Assembly (NCBI RefSeq): GCF_900109545.1
Contig: NZ_FOAP01000029.1
Span: 45,101 to 109,100, forward strand
DNA: 64,000 bases
DNA from: Stigmatella aurantiaca
GTDB taxonomy: Bacteria > Myxococcota > Myxococcia > Myxococcales > Myxococcaceae
Direction of reading: 5' to 3'
Positions 1 to 9,276 of this stretch are shown piece after piece; the first letter of the stretch is position 1; the number at the start of each line of letters is the position of its first letter. The position numbers were made by a program, and so were the translations under genes. Under the pieces are notes generated by a model that saw nothing but the letters and a program-made list of their open reading frames with translations, did no database searches and was not told the DNA's origin.

Positions 1-3000
1 TCCACCTGGCGTGCCAGAGCCTGCGCTCCCGCGAGTGCAACATGGCCATCGCGGGCGGCGTGAGCGTCATCCTGGCGCCGGATGGGCACATCGTCTCGTC
101 CCGGCTCCGCTCGCAGTCGCCTCACGGGCGCTGCAAGACCTTCGACGCCTCCGCGGATGGCTATGTCCGGGGAGAGGGCTGTGGCGTCGTGGTGCTCAAG
201 CGGCTCTCGGAGGCCATCGCCGACGGCGATCCCGTGCTCGCGGTGATTCGCGGGGGCGCGGTGAACCACGATGGTCCCAGCGGCGGCTTGACCGTTCCCA
301 GCGGGCCTGCCCAGGAGGCGGTGATCCGCCGGGCGCTCGCCAGCGCGGGCGTGGAGCCCTCCCAGGTGAGCTACGTCGAGGCCCACGGGACGGCCACCCC
401 CCTGGGTGACCCCATCGAGATCCGGGCCCTGCAGCGCGTCTTCGAGGAAGGGCGGACCCAGGCCCAAGCGCTCACCATTGGGTCCGTCAAGACCAACGTC
501 GGTCACCTGGAGGCCGCGGCGGGGATCGCCGGGCTGATCAAGGTGGTGCTGATGCTTCAGCACCGCGAGATTCCGCCCCATCTCCACCTGACGAAGCCCA
601 CCCCGGCCGTTCCCTGGAGCCAGCTCCCCATCACCATCCCCACGAAGTTGCAGTCCTGGGCCGGTGGCTCCGGGCAGCGGGTGGCGGGCATCAGCTCCTT
701 CGGCCTGAGCGGCATCAACGCCCACCTTGTGGTCGAGGAAGCACCCGAGCAGGCCATGCGTCGCCCGGCGGAGCCGTCCTCGGCGCGTCCGGCCTATCTC
801 CTGCCACTGTCGGCGCGCAATGCTCCGGCGCTGCAGGCCCTTGCCCGCTCCTACCAGGCGTTCCTGGGCAGTGAGGGGGGAGGGGCGATCCTCCGGCTCG
901 AGGACATCTGCTACACGGCCAGTGCCCGGCGCAGCCATTACGAGCACCGGCTGGCCGTGACCGGCAGCACGCGCGAGGCGCTCGTGGAGCACCTGGGCGC
1001 GTTCCTCAAGGGCGAGCCGCATCCTGCGGTCTCGTCCCGCGAGGCGTCCCTGCGCCGGCCGAAGGTGGTGTTCGTGTTCTCCGGTCAGGGCTCCCAGTGG
1101 ACCGGGATGGGCCGGGAGCTGCTCCGGACCTCGCCGGTGTTCCGCAAGGTCATCGAGGATTGCGACCAGGCCTTCCGGGCCCATGGGAACTGGTCCCTCC
1201 TGGAGCAACTGGGTGCGGACGAGGCCTCATCCCGGATGGGGGACATCGACGTCCTGCAGCCGGTGCTGTTCGCTGTCTCGGTGGCGCTTGCCGCGCAGTG
1301 GCGCTCCTGGGGCATCGAGCCGGATGCCGTGGTGGGACACAGCATGGGCGAGGTGGCCGCCGCCTATGTCGCGGGCGTGCTCAGCCTGGAGGATGCTGCG
1401 AAGGTCATCTGTCTGCGCAGCGCGCTGCTCCGGCGGATCCGCGGCCAGGGCGCGATGGCGCTCGCGGAGCTCTCCCTGGTCCAGGCGCGGAACGCACTGG
1501 CGGGCTACGAGGACCGGCTCTCCATCGCGGCCAGCAACAGCCCGACGTCCACGGTGCTGGCGGGTGACCCTCAGGCCCTGCAAGAGGTGATGGCCCACCT
1601 GCAGCGGCAGAACATCTTCTGCCGCAACGTCAAGGTGGACGTCGCCTCGCACTCTCCCCAGGTGGAGCCGCTGCTCGCCGAGCTCAAAGAGGTGCTGAAG
1701 GACCTGCGTCCCAAGGCGGCGAGCGTGCCCGTGTACTCCACGGTCACGGGCAAGGCGACGGATGGCACGGACTGGGGCGCCGCCTACTGGCAGCGCAACC
1801 TCCGCGAGCCGGTTCTGTTCTCGCCCGTCATCGAGCAGCTCCTCTCCCAGCAGCACCAGGTCTTCCTGGAGCTGAGCCCCCATCCCATCCTGCTGCAGTC
1901 CGTCGAGCGGACCGTGCGTGCCGCCCAGCAGCCGGGCATCGCGCTGCCGTCCCTGCGGCGTGAGGAGGCGGAGGTGGAGGTCATGTTGCAGGCGCTCGGC
2001 GCCCTGCACACGGCGGGGCACCCGATCGACTGGCGGGCGCAGTATCCCGAGGTCCGTCAGAGCGTCTCCCTGCCGGCCTACCCCTGGCAGCGCTCCCGGT
2101 TCTGGGTGGACTTGAAGCGGGTTGCGGACTTCCGTCCCGCCGGGGCCCGGGCGCATGCCACGGAAAGTGCCCTGGTGCCCGCGCTCCAGCGCGCCTCGCA
2201 GTCCGATGCGGCGCAGCCCGAGCATGCCGATGGGACGCCCTCGCGCTTCTACGATGACTCCGTGGAGCGCGAGCGGGTGCTCAAGCCGGACGAGGTCTAC
2301 CTGACCTTCGGCATCCTGCGGCAGAAGCTCCCCGGCTTCTCCTGGATCATGAGCGTGTACGGCCTCTCGGAGCGCGAGGAGCACACCGAGGTGCTGGTCA
2401 ACGGCCAGCGAGGGTTGCGCTCGGTGCTGTTCCGGGGCGTCGACTGGTCCTCGGTGCGCAAGGTGCTCGACTTCGGCTGCGGGTATGCCTCGGACCTGAT
2501 CTCGCTGGGCAAGAAGCACCCGCACCTCACCCTGCACGGCTACACCATCTCGGCCGAGCAGGCCGCCATCGACGCGGAGCGGGTCCGTGCGCGGGGGCTC
2601 CAGGACCGCATCCGCGTCTTCGCGCGGGACAGCGCCAAGGATGAGTTCCCGGACCGCTACGATCTGATCTTCGGGTTCGAGGTCGTCACCCACATCGCCG
2701 ACAAGGTGGCGCTCTTCTCGAACATCTCCCGGAACCTGCAGAACGGTGGGTTCCTGCTCCTCGCGGACTTCATCGCCAACAGCGTGTCGGCGATCAACGT
2801 CGAGGAGACCGCCTCCTACAACGTCAACGCCGAGGAGTGGGCGGACCTGCTGGCCCGGCACAACCTGCGGGTGGTGGAGAGCGTCGACATCAGCCAGGAG
2901 GCCGCGAACTTCCTGGAGGACCCCGGGTTCGACGGCCACCTCGACACCATCTCCCAGCGCTTCGGGCTGACCGAGCTGGTGCGGCGCAACTTCGACGCCA

Positions 3001-5189
3001 TGCGCAACTTCGGCAAGGCGCTCGAGAAGGGGCTGATGAGCTACGCCCTGATCATCATCCAGAAGGATGACTTCGCCAACAGGCCGTACCTCAAGCGCGC
3101 CAACCGGGCGAAGCTGGGCGCCCTGACGCCGCTCACGGAGTTCGAGGATGGGGGCGCCTGGGCAGCTCCCTCGGAAGGCGCGGATCTCGAGCATGTGGCG
3201 CCGCAGGCGCTGCGCGAGTGGGTGTACGAGGTGGCCTGGCCGGAGAAGAAGCATGCCTCCCGGCCTGAGGCACAGGCCCCGGGCACGGAGGCGGGCCCGT
3301 GGTTGATCCTGGCCGACGCTCACGGCTTGGGCGATGCGCTGGCCACACGGCTGCGGGACCAGGGCACGCCGTGCACGGTGCTCCGCGCGGGAGCGGGGGC
3401 TTCAGGCCCCGGCCAGCTCAGCGTCAAGCCGGAGGATCCCGCGGATTGGCAGCGGGTGCTTGGCAAGCTCGAGGCCGAGGGCCCCTTCCGGAACGTGGTG
3501 CACCTGTGGAGCCTGAACGCTGGAGGCCAGACGGCTCCCAGTGTGGCCATGCTGGAGGACACGCTGCGGCTGGGCTGTGGCAGCCTGCCCGCGCTGGTGC
3601 AGCGGCTCAGCCGGGGCTCAGGCCAGAAGGCCAAGCTGTGGCTGGTGACCCGGGGCGCTCAGGCCGTGGGGAAGGAGGCGGTCTCCGTGGCGCAAGCGCC
3701 CCTGTGGGGCGCGGGGCGCGTGCTCGCCCTGGAGCACCCCGAGCTGTGGGGGGGACTGGTGGATCTCTCGCCGGACGCTCCCGCCCATGAGCTCGAAGCG
3801 CTCTGGCAGGAGCTGCGGATGCCGGACGGGGAGGACCAGATCGCCTACCGCGGGGCCAAGCGGCACGTGGCCCGGCTGGTGCGCGGCGATGTGTCCGCCG
3901 AGAGTCCCGCCACGTGGCGAGAGGACGGGGCCTACCTCATCACCGGAGGCCTGGGCGCGCTGGGGCTTCAGGTCTCCCGGTGGTTGGTGTCCAAGGGCGC
4001 CCGCCACCTGATCCTGGCCAGCCGCAGTGGGCTTCCCGATGCAAGCCAGTGGAGCAGCTTGCCCGAGGGCAGCCCCCTCCGCGCGCAGGCCGAGGCGGTG
4101 CAGGCGCTTCAGGCGATGGGCGCCTCGGTGCAGATCGTCCGCTGCGATGTCGGCGAGCAGGCCCAGGTGGCCTCGCTGATCGAGGGGATTCGCAAGGGGG
4201 CCGTGCCCCTGGTGGGCATCTTCCATGCGGCGGGTGTCTCGACGCACCGGAGCTGGCAGGAGACGGATTCAGAGCTGTTCGCGTCGGTGTTCCGTCCCAA
4301 GGCCGCCGGGGCCTGGCTGTTGCACGAGTACACCCGGGACCTGCCGCTCTCGTGCTTCGTCATGTTCTCCTCGGCCTCGGCCGTGTGGGGCGCGCAGGGA
4401 ATGGCCGCCTATGCCGCGGCGAACCACTCCCTCGACGCGCTGGCCCACCTGCGCCGGTCGCAGGGGCTTGCCGCGACGAGCATCAACTGGGGCCGGTGGA
4501 CCGAAGGCGGAATGGCAGGCTCCGAGGAGGCCAAGCGGTTCTTCTCGCAGATCGGTCTGGAGGCCATGCCCACCGAAGCGGCGCTCGCCATCCTGGGGCG
4601 CCTCGCCGGGACCAAGGCCGCCCAGCGGGTGGTGGCCTCCGTGGAGTGGAGCCGCTTCAAGCCCCTGCAGGAGGCCAAGCGGCAGCGGCCCTTCCTGGAG
4701 AACATCGTCACGGCGCAGCCCGTGCAGAAGGCGCCCGCCGGGAACGCCCGCTCTGAGCTGTTGCTCCGCCTGGAGGAGGCGCCTTCCAGCCGGCGGCGCG
4801 TGCTCCTGATGGAGTATGTGCAGAAAGAGGCCGCGCGCGTCCTGGGCGCGGATCCCTCCCGGCTGGAGCCGCAACAAGGCTTCTTCCAGATGGGCATGAA
4901 CTCCCTCATGTCCATCGAGCTGAAGAAGCTCCTGGAGACGAGCCTGCGGCACGGGCTCCCCTCCACGATTGCCTTCGAGTACCCCACCGTCGAGGCGTTG
5001 ACGGGCTTCCTGGCCAAGGAGGTGCCCGCGCTCGCGGCGCTCCTCTCTGCGCCCGTGGAAGCATCCCGTGAGGACGCAGCCCTGGTGGACAGCGACATTC
5101 TTGATCTGTTGGGTGAAGCGGGACGGCTCTCTGAATCCGAGCTTAGCGACCTCGCCCACTCTTTCCCTGGAGACGGTTCACATGAGTGA
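1..5189 (+). CDS. mtaE: Type I modular PKS, KS(partial)-AT-MT-KR-ACP, MtaE-like (5' truncated by window)
   Basis: The reading frame is open from base 3, so the N-terminus, including the KS active-site Cys, lies outside the window. Visible in order: KS remainder with the EAHGTATPLGD and NVGHLEAA histidine motifs (to about 750); AT with GQGSQ near 1085, GHSMGE near 1335 and VASH at 1641-1652; an embedded SAM methyltransferase with VLDFGCG near 2465; KR with the ITGGLGALG NADPH motif near 3940 and catalytic Tyr at 4410; ACP with Ser at 4902. The VASH motif is typical of methylmalonyl-CoA ATs. The KR has Trp eight residues before Tyr and no LDD motif, which marks an A-type KR. From family knowledge, MtaE adds the 4-methyl/5-methoxy unit of myxothiazol using an in-cis O-methyltransferase. 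The ACP motif reads GMNS rather than the usual GxDS. The stop overlaps the next gene by 8 nt. MelE of melithiazol is the main alternative. Confidence 0.85.
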   Translation, partial: HLACQSLRSRECNMAIAGGVSVILAPDGHIVSSRLRSQSPHGRCKTFDASADGYVRGEGCGVVVLKRLSEAIADGDPVLAVIRGGAVNHDGPSGGLTVPSGPAQEAVIRRALASAGVEPSQVSYVEAHGTATPLGDPIEIRALQRVFEEGRTQAQALTIGSVKTNVGHLEAAAGIAGLIKVVLMLQHREIPPHLHLTKPTPAVPWSQLPITIPTKLQSWAGGSGQRVAGISSFGLSGINAHLVVEEAPEQAMRRPAEPSSARPAYLLPLSARNAPALQALARSYQAFLGSEGGGAILRLEDICYTASARRSHYEHRLAVTGSTREALVEHLGAFLKGEPHPAVSSREASLRRPKVVFVFSGQGSQWTGMGRELLRTSPVFRKVIEDCDQAFRAHGNWSLLEQLGADEASSRMGDIDVLQPVLFAVSVALAAQWRSWGIEPDAVVGHSMGEVAAAYVAGVLSLEDAAKVICLRSALLRRIRGQGAMALAELSLVQARNALAGYEDRLSIAASNSPTSTVLAGDPQALQEVMAHLQRQNIFCRNVKVDVASHSPQVEPLLAELKEVLKDLRPKAASVPVYSTVTGKATDGTDWGAAYWQRNLREPVLFSPVIEQLLSQQHQVFLELSPHPILLQSVERTVRAAQQPGIALPSLRREEAEVEVMLQALGALHTAGHPIDWRAQYPEVRQSVSLPAYPWQRSRFWVDLKRVADFRPAGARAHATESALVPALQRASQSDAAQPEHADGTPSRFYDDSVERERVLKPDEVYLTFGILRQKLPGFSWIMSVYGLSEREEHTEVLVNGQRGLRSVLFRGVDWSSVRKVLDFGCGYASDLISLGKKHPHLTLHGYTISAEQAAIDAERVRARGLQDRIRVFARDSAKDEFPDRYDLIFGFEVVTHIADKVALFSNISRNLQNGGFLLLADFIANSVSAINVEETASYNVNAEEWADLLARHNLRVVESVDISQEAANFLEDPGFDGHLDTISQRFGLTELVRRNFDAMRNFGKALEKGLMSYALIIIQKDDFANRPYLKRANRAKLGALTPLTEFEDGGAWAAPSEGADLEHVAPQALREWVYEVAWPEKKHASRPEAQAPGTEAGPWLILADAHGLGDALATRLRDQGTPCTVLRAGAGASGPGQLSVKPEDPADWQRVLGKLEAEGPFRNVVHLWSLNAGGQTAPSVAMLEDTLRLGCGSLPALVQRLSRGSGQKAKLWLVTRGAQAVGKEAVSVAQAPLWGAGRVLALEHPELWGGLVDLSPDAPAHELEALWQELRMPDGEDQIAYRGAKRHVARLVRGDVSAESPATWREDGAYLITGGLGALGLQVSRWLVSKGARHLILASRSGLPDASQWSSLPEGSPLRAQAEAVQALQAMGASVQIVRCDVGEQAQVASLIEGIRKGAVPLVGIFHAAGVSTHRSWQETDSELFASVFRPKAAGAWLLHEYTRDLPLSCFVMFSSASAVWGAQGMAAYAAANHSLDALAHLRRSQGLAATSINWGRWTEGGMAGSEEAKRFFSQIGLEAMPTEAALAILGRLAGTKAAQRVVASVEWSRFKPLQEAKRQRPFLENIVTAQPVQKAPAGNARSELLLRLEEAPSSRRRVLLMEYVQKEAARVLGADPSRLEPQQGFFQMGMNSLMSIELKKLLETSLRHGLPSTIAFEYPTVEALTGFLAKEVPALAALLSAPVEASREDAALVDSDILDLLGEAGRLSESELSDLAHSFPGDGSHE

Positions 5190-8100
5190 TGTCATGGAGA
5201 AGTTGGTTCGTGGTCTTTCCCCTGAGAAGCGCGTGAGCCTGGCGAAGATGCTTCTTCGCTCCGCGGGTGAGACCGTCCCTGAGCAGAAGATGGCGGAGCC
5301 CATCGCCATCGTTGGCATTGGCTGCCGGTTTCCGGGTGGCGTGAACGGACCCGAGGCGTTCTGGAAGCTGCTGAGCGAAGGCGTGGATGCCGTCAAGCAG
5401 GTGCCGGGCAGCCGCTGGGACATCGACAAGTATTACGATGCTGATCCCGCTGCCCCGGGCAAGATGTACACCCGGAACGGGGCGTTCCTGGAGGATGCGG
5501 ATCAGTTCGATTCCTACTTCTTCGGGATTCCTCCCCGCGCCGCGGCCAACCTGGATCCGCAGCACCGGCTGTTGCTGGAGGTGAGCTGGGAGGCCCTGGA
5601 GCACGCGGGCATCGCACCCCAGAGCATCGCGGGCAGCAAGACCGGCATCTTCATCGGCGGCTCCACCGGCGAGTACACCCAGCTCGTCCAGGCGGCCAAG
5701 GGGGCGGACAACATTGACGCCACCTTCCTCACCGGCAGCTTGCTCACGTTCGCGACCGGCCGTCTGTCGCACTTCTTCGATCTGCAAGGCCCCAGCCTCG
5801 CGGTCGATACGGCATGTTCCTCGTCCCTCGTCGCGGTCCACCTGGCCTGTCAAAGCTTGCGCACGGGTGAGTCCTCGATGGCCCTCGTGGGCGGCGTGAA
5901 CCTCATCCTGGCCCCCCAGGGGACGATCACGACCTGCAAGGCCCGCATGCTGGCCGTCGATGGCCGCTGCAAGACGTTCGATGCCGAGGCGGATGGCTAC
6001 GGGCGCGGCGAGGGGTGCGGCATCATCGTGCTCAAGCGCCTCTCCGATGCCCAGAAGGACGGGGACAACGTCCTGGCCGTCATTCGCGGCACGGCGACGA
6101 ACCAGGACGGTCACAGCAGCGACCTCACGGTCCCCAACGGGCTCGCGCAGCAGGCGGTGATCCGCCAGGCCCTGGAGAACGCCGGGCTCGAGCCCGGGCA
6201 GGTGGACTACGTGGAAGCCCACGGCACGGGCACCGCGCTGGGCGACCCCATCGAGCTGCGCGCCATTGGCGCCGTCTTCGGCAAGAAGCAGGAGCGGGAG
6301 CAGCCCCTGCTGGTGGGCTCGGTGAAGACCAACTTCGGCCACCTGGAGTACGCCTCGGGCATCGCGGGCTTGATCAAACTGGCGCTCTCGCTGAGCCATG
6401 GCCAGATCCCCGCCCACCTTCACTTCAAGCGGGGCAACCCCTACATCCCCTGGAATGAGCTGCCCGTGGAGATCCCCACGCAGCTGACCCCGTGGAAGGC
6501 GAAGAAGGACAAGCGCATCGGCAGCGTGAGCTCGTTTGGCGCCAGCGGCACGAACGCGCACGTGGTGCTGGAGGAGGCGCCGAAGCAGGGCCGTCAGACG
6601 TCGGATCGCGAGCGCCCGGCACACGTGCTGAGCCTGTCGGCGCGCAGCGAGGTGGCGCTGAAGGCGCTGGCGGGCCGGTACGCCCAGTATCTGGCGTCGT
6701 GTGGTCCCGTGAACCTGGCGGATGTGTGCCACACGGCGAACGCCGGCCGCGCGCAGTTCAAGCACCGGCTGGCCCTGGTGGCCGAGTCCCCCGCGCAGTT
6801 GAGCCAGCAATTGGCCCTGTTCGCCGAGGGCAAGCCCGCCGAGGTGCTGGTGGGCCAGGCCCCTGGCAACGGCAAAGCGGAGGTGGTGTTCCTGTTCACG
6901 GGACAGGGGAGCCAGCACGAGGGGATGGGCCGTGAGCTGTACGAGACGCAGCCGACGTTCCGGGCGAGCATCCAGAAGAGCGATGAGCTGCTGAAGCCGG
7001 TGCTGAAGGAGTCGCTGGTGGAGGTGCTGTACGGAGGGAAGGGGCACCTGCTGGAGCAGAGCGGGGTGTCGCAGCCGGCACTGTTCGCAGTGGAGTACGC
7101 ACTGGCACAGCTGTGGATGAGCTGGGGGGTGAAGCCAGCGGCGGTGATGGGCCACAGCCTGGGAGAGTACGTGGCGGCGTGCGTGGCGGGGATGTGCACG
7201 CAGGAGGAGGGGCTGAAGCTGGTGGCGGCGAGAGGCCGGCTGATGCAGCAGCTGCCAGAGGCGGGGGAGATGGTGGCGGTGCTGGCGGCGGAAGGGAAGG
7301 TGAGAGAGGCACTGGCCGGGTACGAGCAGAGCGTGTCGGTGGCGGCTGTGAACGGCCCCGAGGAGACGGTGGTGTCGGGCCGTGCGGCGCAGGTGGAGCA
7401 GGTGGTGTCGAAGCTGAAGGAGAAGGGAGTGGAGTGCCGGAAGCTGAAGACGACGCACGCGTTCCACTCGCCGCTGATGGAGCCGATGCTGGAGGCGTTC
7501 GAGAAGGAGGCCGGGCAGGTGAAGTGGAAGCGGCCCGAAATCGAGCTGGTGTCGAACGTGAGCGGAGGGCAGGTGAAGGGGGAGGAGGGGCTGAAGGGGG
7601 AGTACTGGAAGAAGCACATCCGGCAGCCGGTGAAGTACTGGGAGGGGCTGAAGGGGCTGTACGAGAAGGGGTACCGGGTGTTCGTGGAGGTGGGGCCGAA
7701 GCCGACGCTGGTGAACGTGGGAAAGAGGAGCCTGCCAGGGGGTGAGGCGGAGTGGTTGGGCTCGTTGAAGCAGGGAAGCAACGAGTGGCAGCAGATGCTG
7801 GGGAGCGTGGGGAAGCTGTACGTGAAGGGAGTGGGGGTGGACTGGGCGGGGTTCGACCAGGACTACCCGAGGGCCAAGGTGGCGCTGCCCACCTATGCCT
7901 TCCAGCGGGAGCGCTACTGGATCGACTCGCTCATCCCCAACTCGGATACCCTGGTGTCCTTCTACCGGGCCGTCGCGCAGATGCTGGATGTCACCACGGT
8001 CCAGGAAGGCCCCTCGCTGCGCTTCGCCACGCTGCGCGAGGCCGTTCCGGGGTTCTCGTGGATCTCGCTCTACAAGGCCGAGCCGTCGGACATGGCGGGC

Positions 8101-9276
8101 TTCCAGAAGTATTACGACCTCGCCGTGCAGGCCAACCGGGAGATGTCCCAGACCATCTTCCGGGGACTCCCGTTCCAGAACTTCTCGCGCGTGCTCGACA
8201 TCGGGTGCGGCCACTCGGCCGACCTGATTGATCTCGCGATGAAGCACTCCCACCTGCAGCTGCACGGGTGCAACATCTCGCCCGACCAGATCGCGGTGGG
8301 GCGGCAGCGCATCCGGGGTCTGGGGCTCGATGAGCGCATCACGCTGCACTACCAGGACAGCTCGCGGGATCCGTTCCCCTCGACCTACGATCTGGTCCTC
8401 GGCTTCCAGGTCATCCACCACATCCGGAACAAGGCGGACCTCTTCGCCAACATCAGCCGCAGCCTGCGCAATGGCGGCTACATGGTCATGGCCGAGACCA
8501 TCTCGAACATGGTCACTCCGATCGAGCACCCGGAGTCGACGACCCTCTTCGTGCCGCAGGCCGAGTGGGTCGAGATCCTCGCGCGCAACCAGCTCCGGGT
8601 GGTCCAGGCCGTCGAGGCCACGCAGGAGATCGCCAACTTCCTGTACGACCCCCAGTTCAACGAGAACTTCGAGCGGGTGACGCGGGACTCGGACGACGTG
8701 ACCAAGAAGCACCTGCACGGCATCCACATGCTGGGAGAGCTGCTGCAGCGCCGGCTGGCCGCCTATCTCCTGTTCACGGTGACCAAGGACGAGTCGATGG
8801 ATGTCGACACGCTCCGGCGCATCAACGCCGATCGGCTGAGTGTGCGCCTTCCCTACGCGACGGCGTTCCAGCAGGTCCAGGAGGGCACCTTCGTGCTCCC
8901 CACGTCCGTGGAGGACATGGGAGCTCAGGGCGCCACATCGGCGGCGAGTACCTTCGCCAACACGCTGCTCGGCGCGGAGCCCAGCCAGCGTGGCCAGCTC
9001 TTCAGCAGCTATCTGTGCGAGCAGGTGGCGAACCTGCTGAAGATGCCCGTCGCCAAGCTTGACCCGGAGCAGCCGCTGAACAGCATGGGCTTGGATTCGC
9101 TCCTGTCGCTCGAGCTGAAGCACAAGATCCACGCCGAGACGGGCATGGACGTGCCTCTGGATGAGGTGCTCCAGGGCGCCAGCATCGCGCACCTGTCGGT
9201 GCGGCTCGCGGAGCGGATGGGCAGCGGCCAGGCGCCCGCGGCCGTGGCCAGGTCCTGGGAGGAAGGCGAGCTGTGA
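5182..9276 (+). CDS. mtaF: Type I modular PKS, KS-AT-MT-ACP, MtaF-like
   Basis: 1364 aa; ATG at 5182 (MSDVMEKLVRGL) overlaps the previous stop, giving translational coupling. KS residues 30-455 carry Cys212 (DTACSSS), His347 (EAHGTGT) and the NFGHLE histidine. The AT (about 565-885) has GQGSQ, Ser659 in GHSLGEY and HAFH at 759-762, the malonyl-CoA signature. A SAM methyltransferase (about 920-1240) has VLDIGCG from residue 1004. The ACP has Ser1306 in GLDSLLS. There is no KR, DH or ER, so the beta-keto group would stay unreduced. O-methylation of its enol gives the beta-methoxyacrylate known from myxothiazol and melithiazol, the toxophore that blocks complex III. The KS and MT flanks have C-rich codons, but the AT region (about 6890-7880) has strongly G-ending codons, suggesting the AT was exchanged by recombination. 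Confidence 0.9.
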   Translation: MSDVMEKLVRGLSPEKRVSLAKMLLRSAGETVPEQKMAEPIAIVGIGCRFPGGVNGPEAFWKLLSEGVDAVKQVPGSRWDIDKYYDADPAAPGKMYTRNGAFLEDADQFDSYFFGIPPRAAANLDPQHRLLLEVSWEALEHAGIAPQSIAGSKTGIFIGGSTGEYTQLVQAAKGADNIDATFLTGSLLTFATGRLSHFFDLQGPSLAVDTACSSSLVAVHLACQSLRTGESSMALVGGVNLILAPQGTITTCKARMLAVDGRCKTFDAEADGYGRGEGCGIIVLKRLSDAQKDGDNVLAVIRGTATNQDGHSSDLTVPNGLAQQAVIRQALENAGLEPGQVDYVEAHGTGTALGDPIELRAIGAVFGKKQEREQPLLVGSVKTNFGHLEYASGIAGLIKLALSLSHGQIPAHLHFKRGNPYIPWNELPVEIPTQLTPWKAKKDKRIGSVSSFGASGTNAHVVLEEAPKQGRQTSDRERPAHVLSLSARSEVALKALAGRYAQYLASCGPVNLADVCHTANAGRAQFKHRLALVAESPAQLSQQLALFAEGKPAEVLVGQAPGNGKAEVVFLFTGQGSQHEGMGRELYETQPTFRASIQKSDELLKPVLKESLVEVLYGGKGHLLEQSGVSQPALFAVEYALAQLWMSWGVKPAAVMGHSLGEYVAACVAGMCTQEEGLKLVAARGRLMQQLPEAGEMVAVLAAEGKVREALAGYEQSVSVAAVNGPEETVVSGRAAQVEQVVSKLKEKGVECRKLKTTHAFHSPLMEPMLEAFEKEAGQVKWKRPEIELVSNVSGGQVKGEEGLKGEYWKKHIRQPVKYWEGLKGLYEKGYRVFVEVGPKPTLVNVGKRSLPGGEAEWLGSLKQGSNEWQQMLGSVGKLYVKGVGVDWAGFDQDYPRAKVALPTYAFQRERYWIDSLIPNSDTLVSFYRAVAQMLDVTTVQEGPSLRFATLREAVPGFSWISLYKAEPSDMAGFQKYYDLAVQANREMSQTIFRGLPFQNFSRVLDIGCGHSADLIDLAMKHSHLQLHGCNISPDQIAVGRQRIRGLGLDERITLHYQDSSRDPFPSTYDLVLGFQVIHHIRNKADLFANISRSLRNGGYMVMAETISNMVTPIEHPESTTLFVPQAEWVEILARNQLRVVQAVEATQEIANFLYDPQFNENFERVTRDSDDVTKKHLHGIHMLGELLQRRLAAYLLFTVTKDESMDVDTLRRINADRLSVRLPYATAFQQVQEGTFVLPTSVEDMGAQGATSAASTFANTLLGAEPSQRGQLFSSYLCEQVANLLKMPVAKLDPEQPLNSMGLDSLLSLELKHKIHAETGMDVPLDEVLQGASIAHLSVRLAERMGSGQAPAAVARSWEEGEL

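Noticed and set aside
1227..3323. Long open frame on the minus strand opposite the first PKS (698 codons)
   Set aside because: It lies wholly antisense to a PKS with clear domains; high-GC DNA creates long antisense frames. Its product is Arg/Pro/His-rich without any domain.
5143..9192. 1349-codon antisense frame opposite the second PKS
   Set aside because: Low-complexity Leu/His/Arg/Gln product, fully covered by the real gene; an artefact of codon bias.
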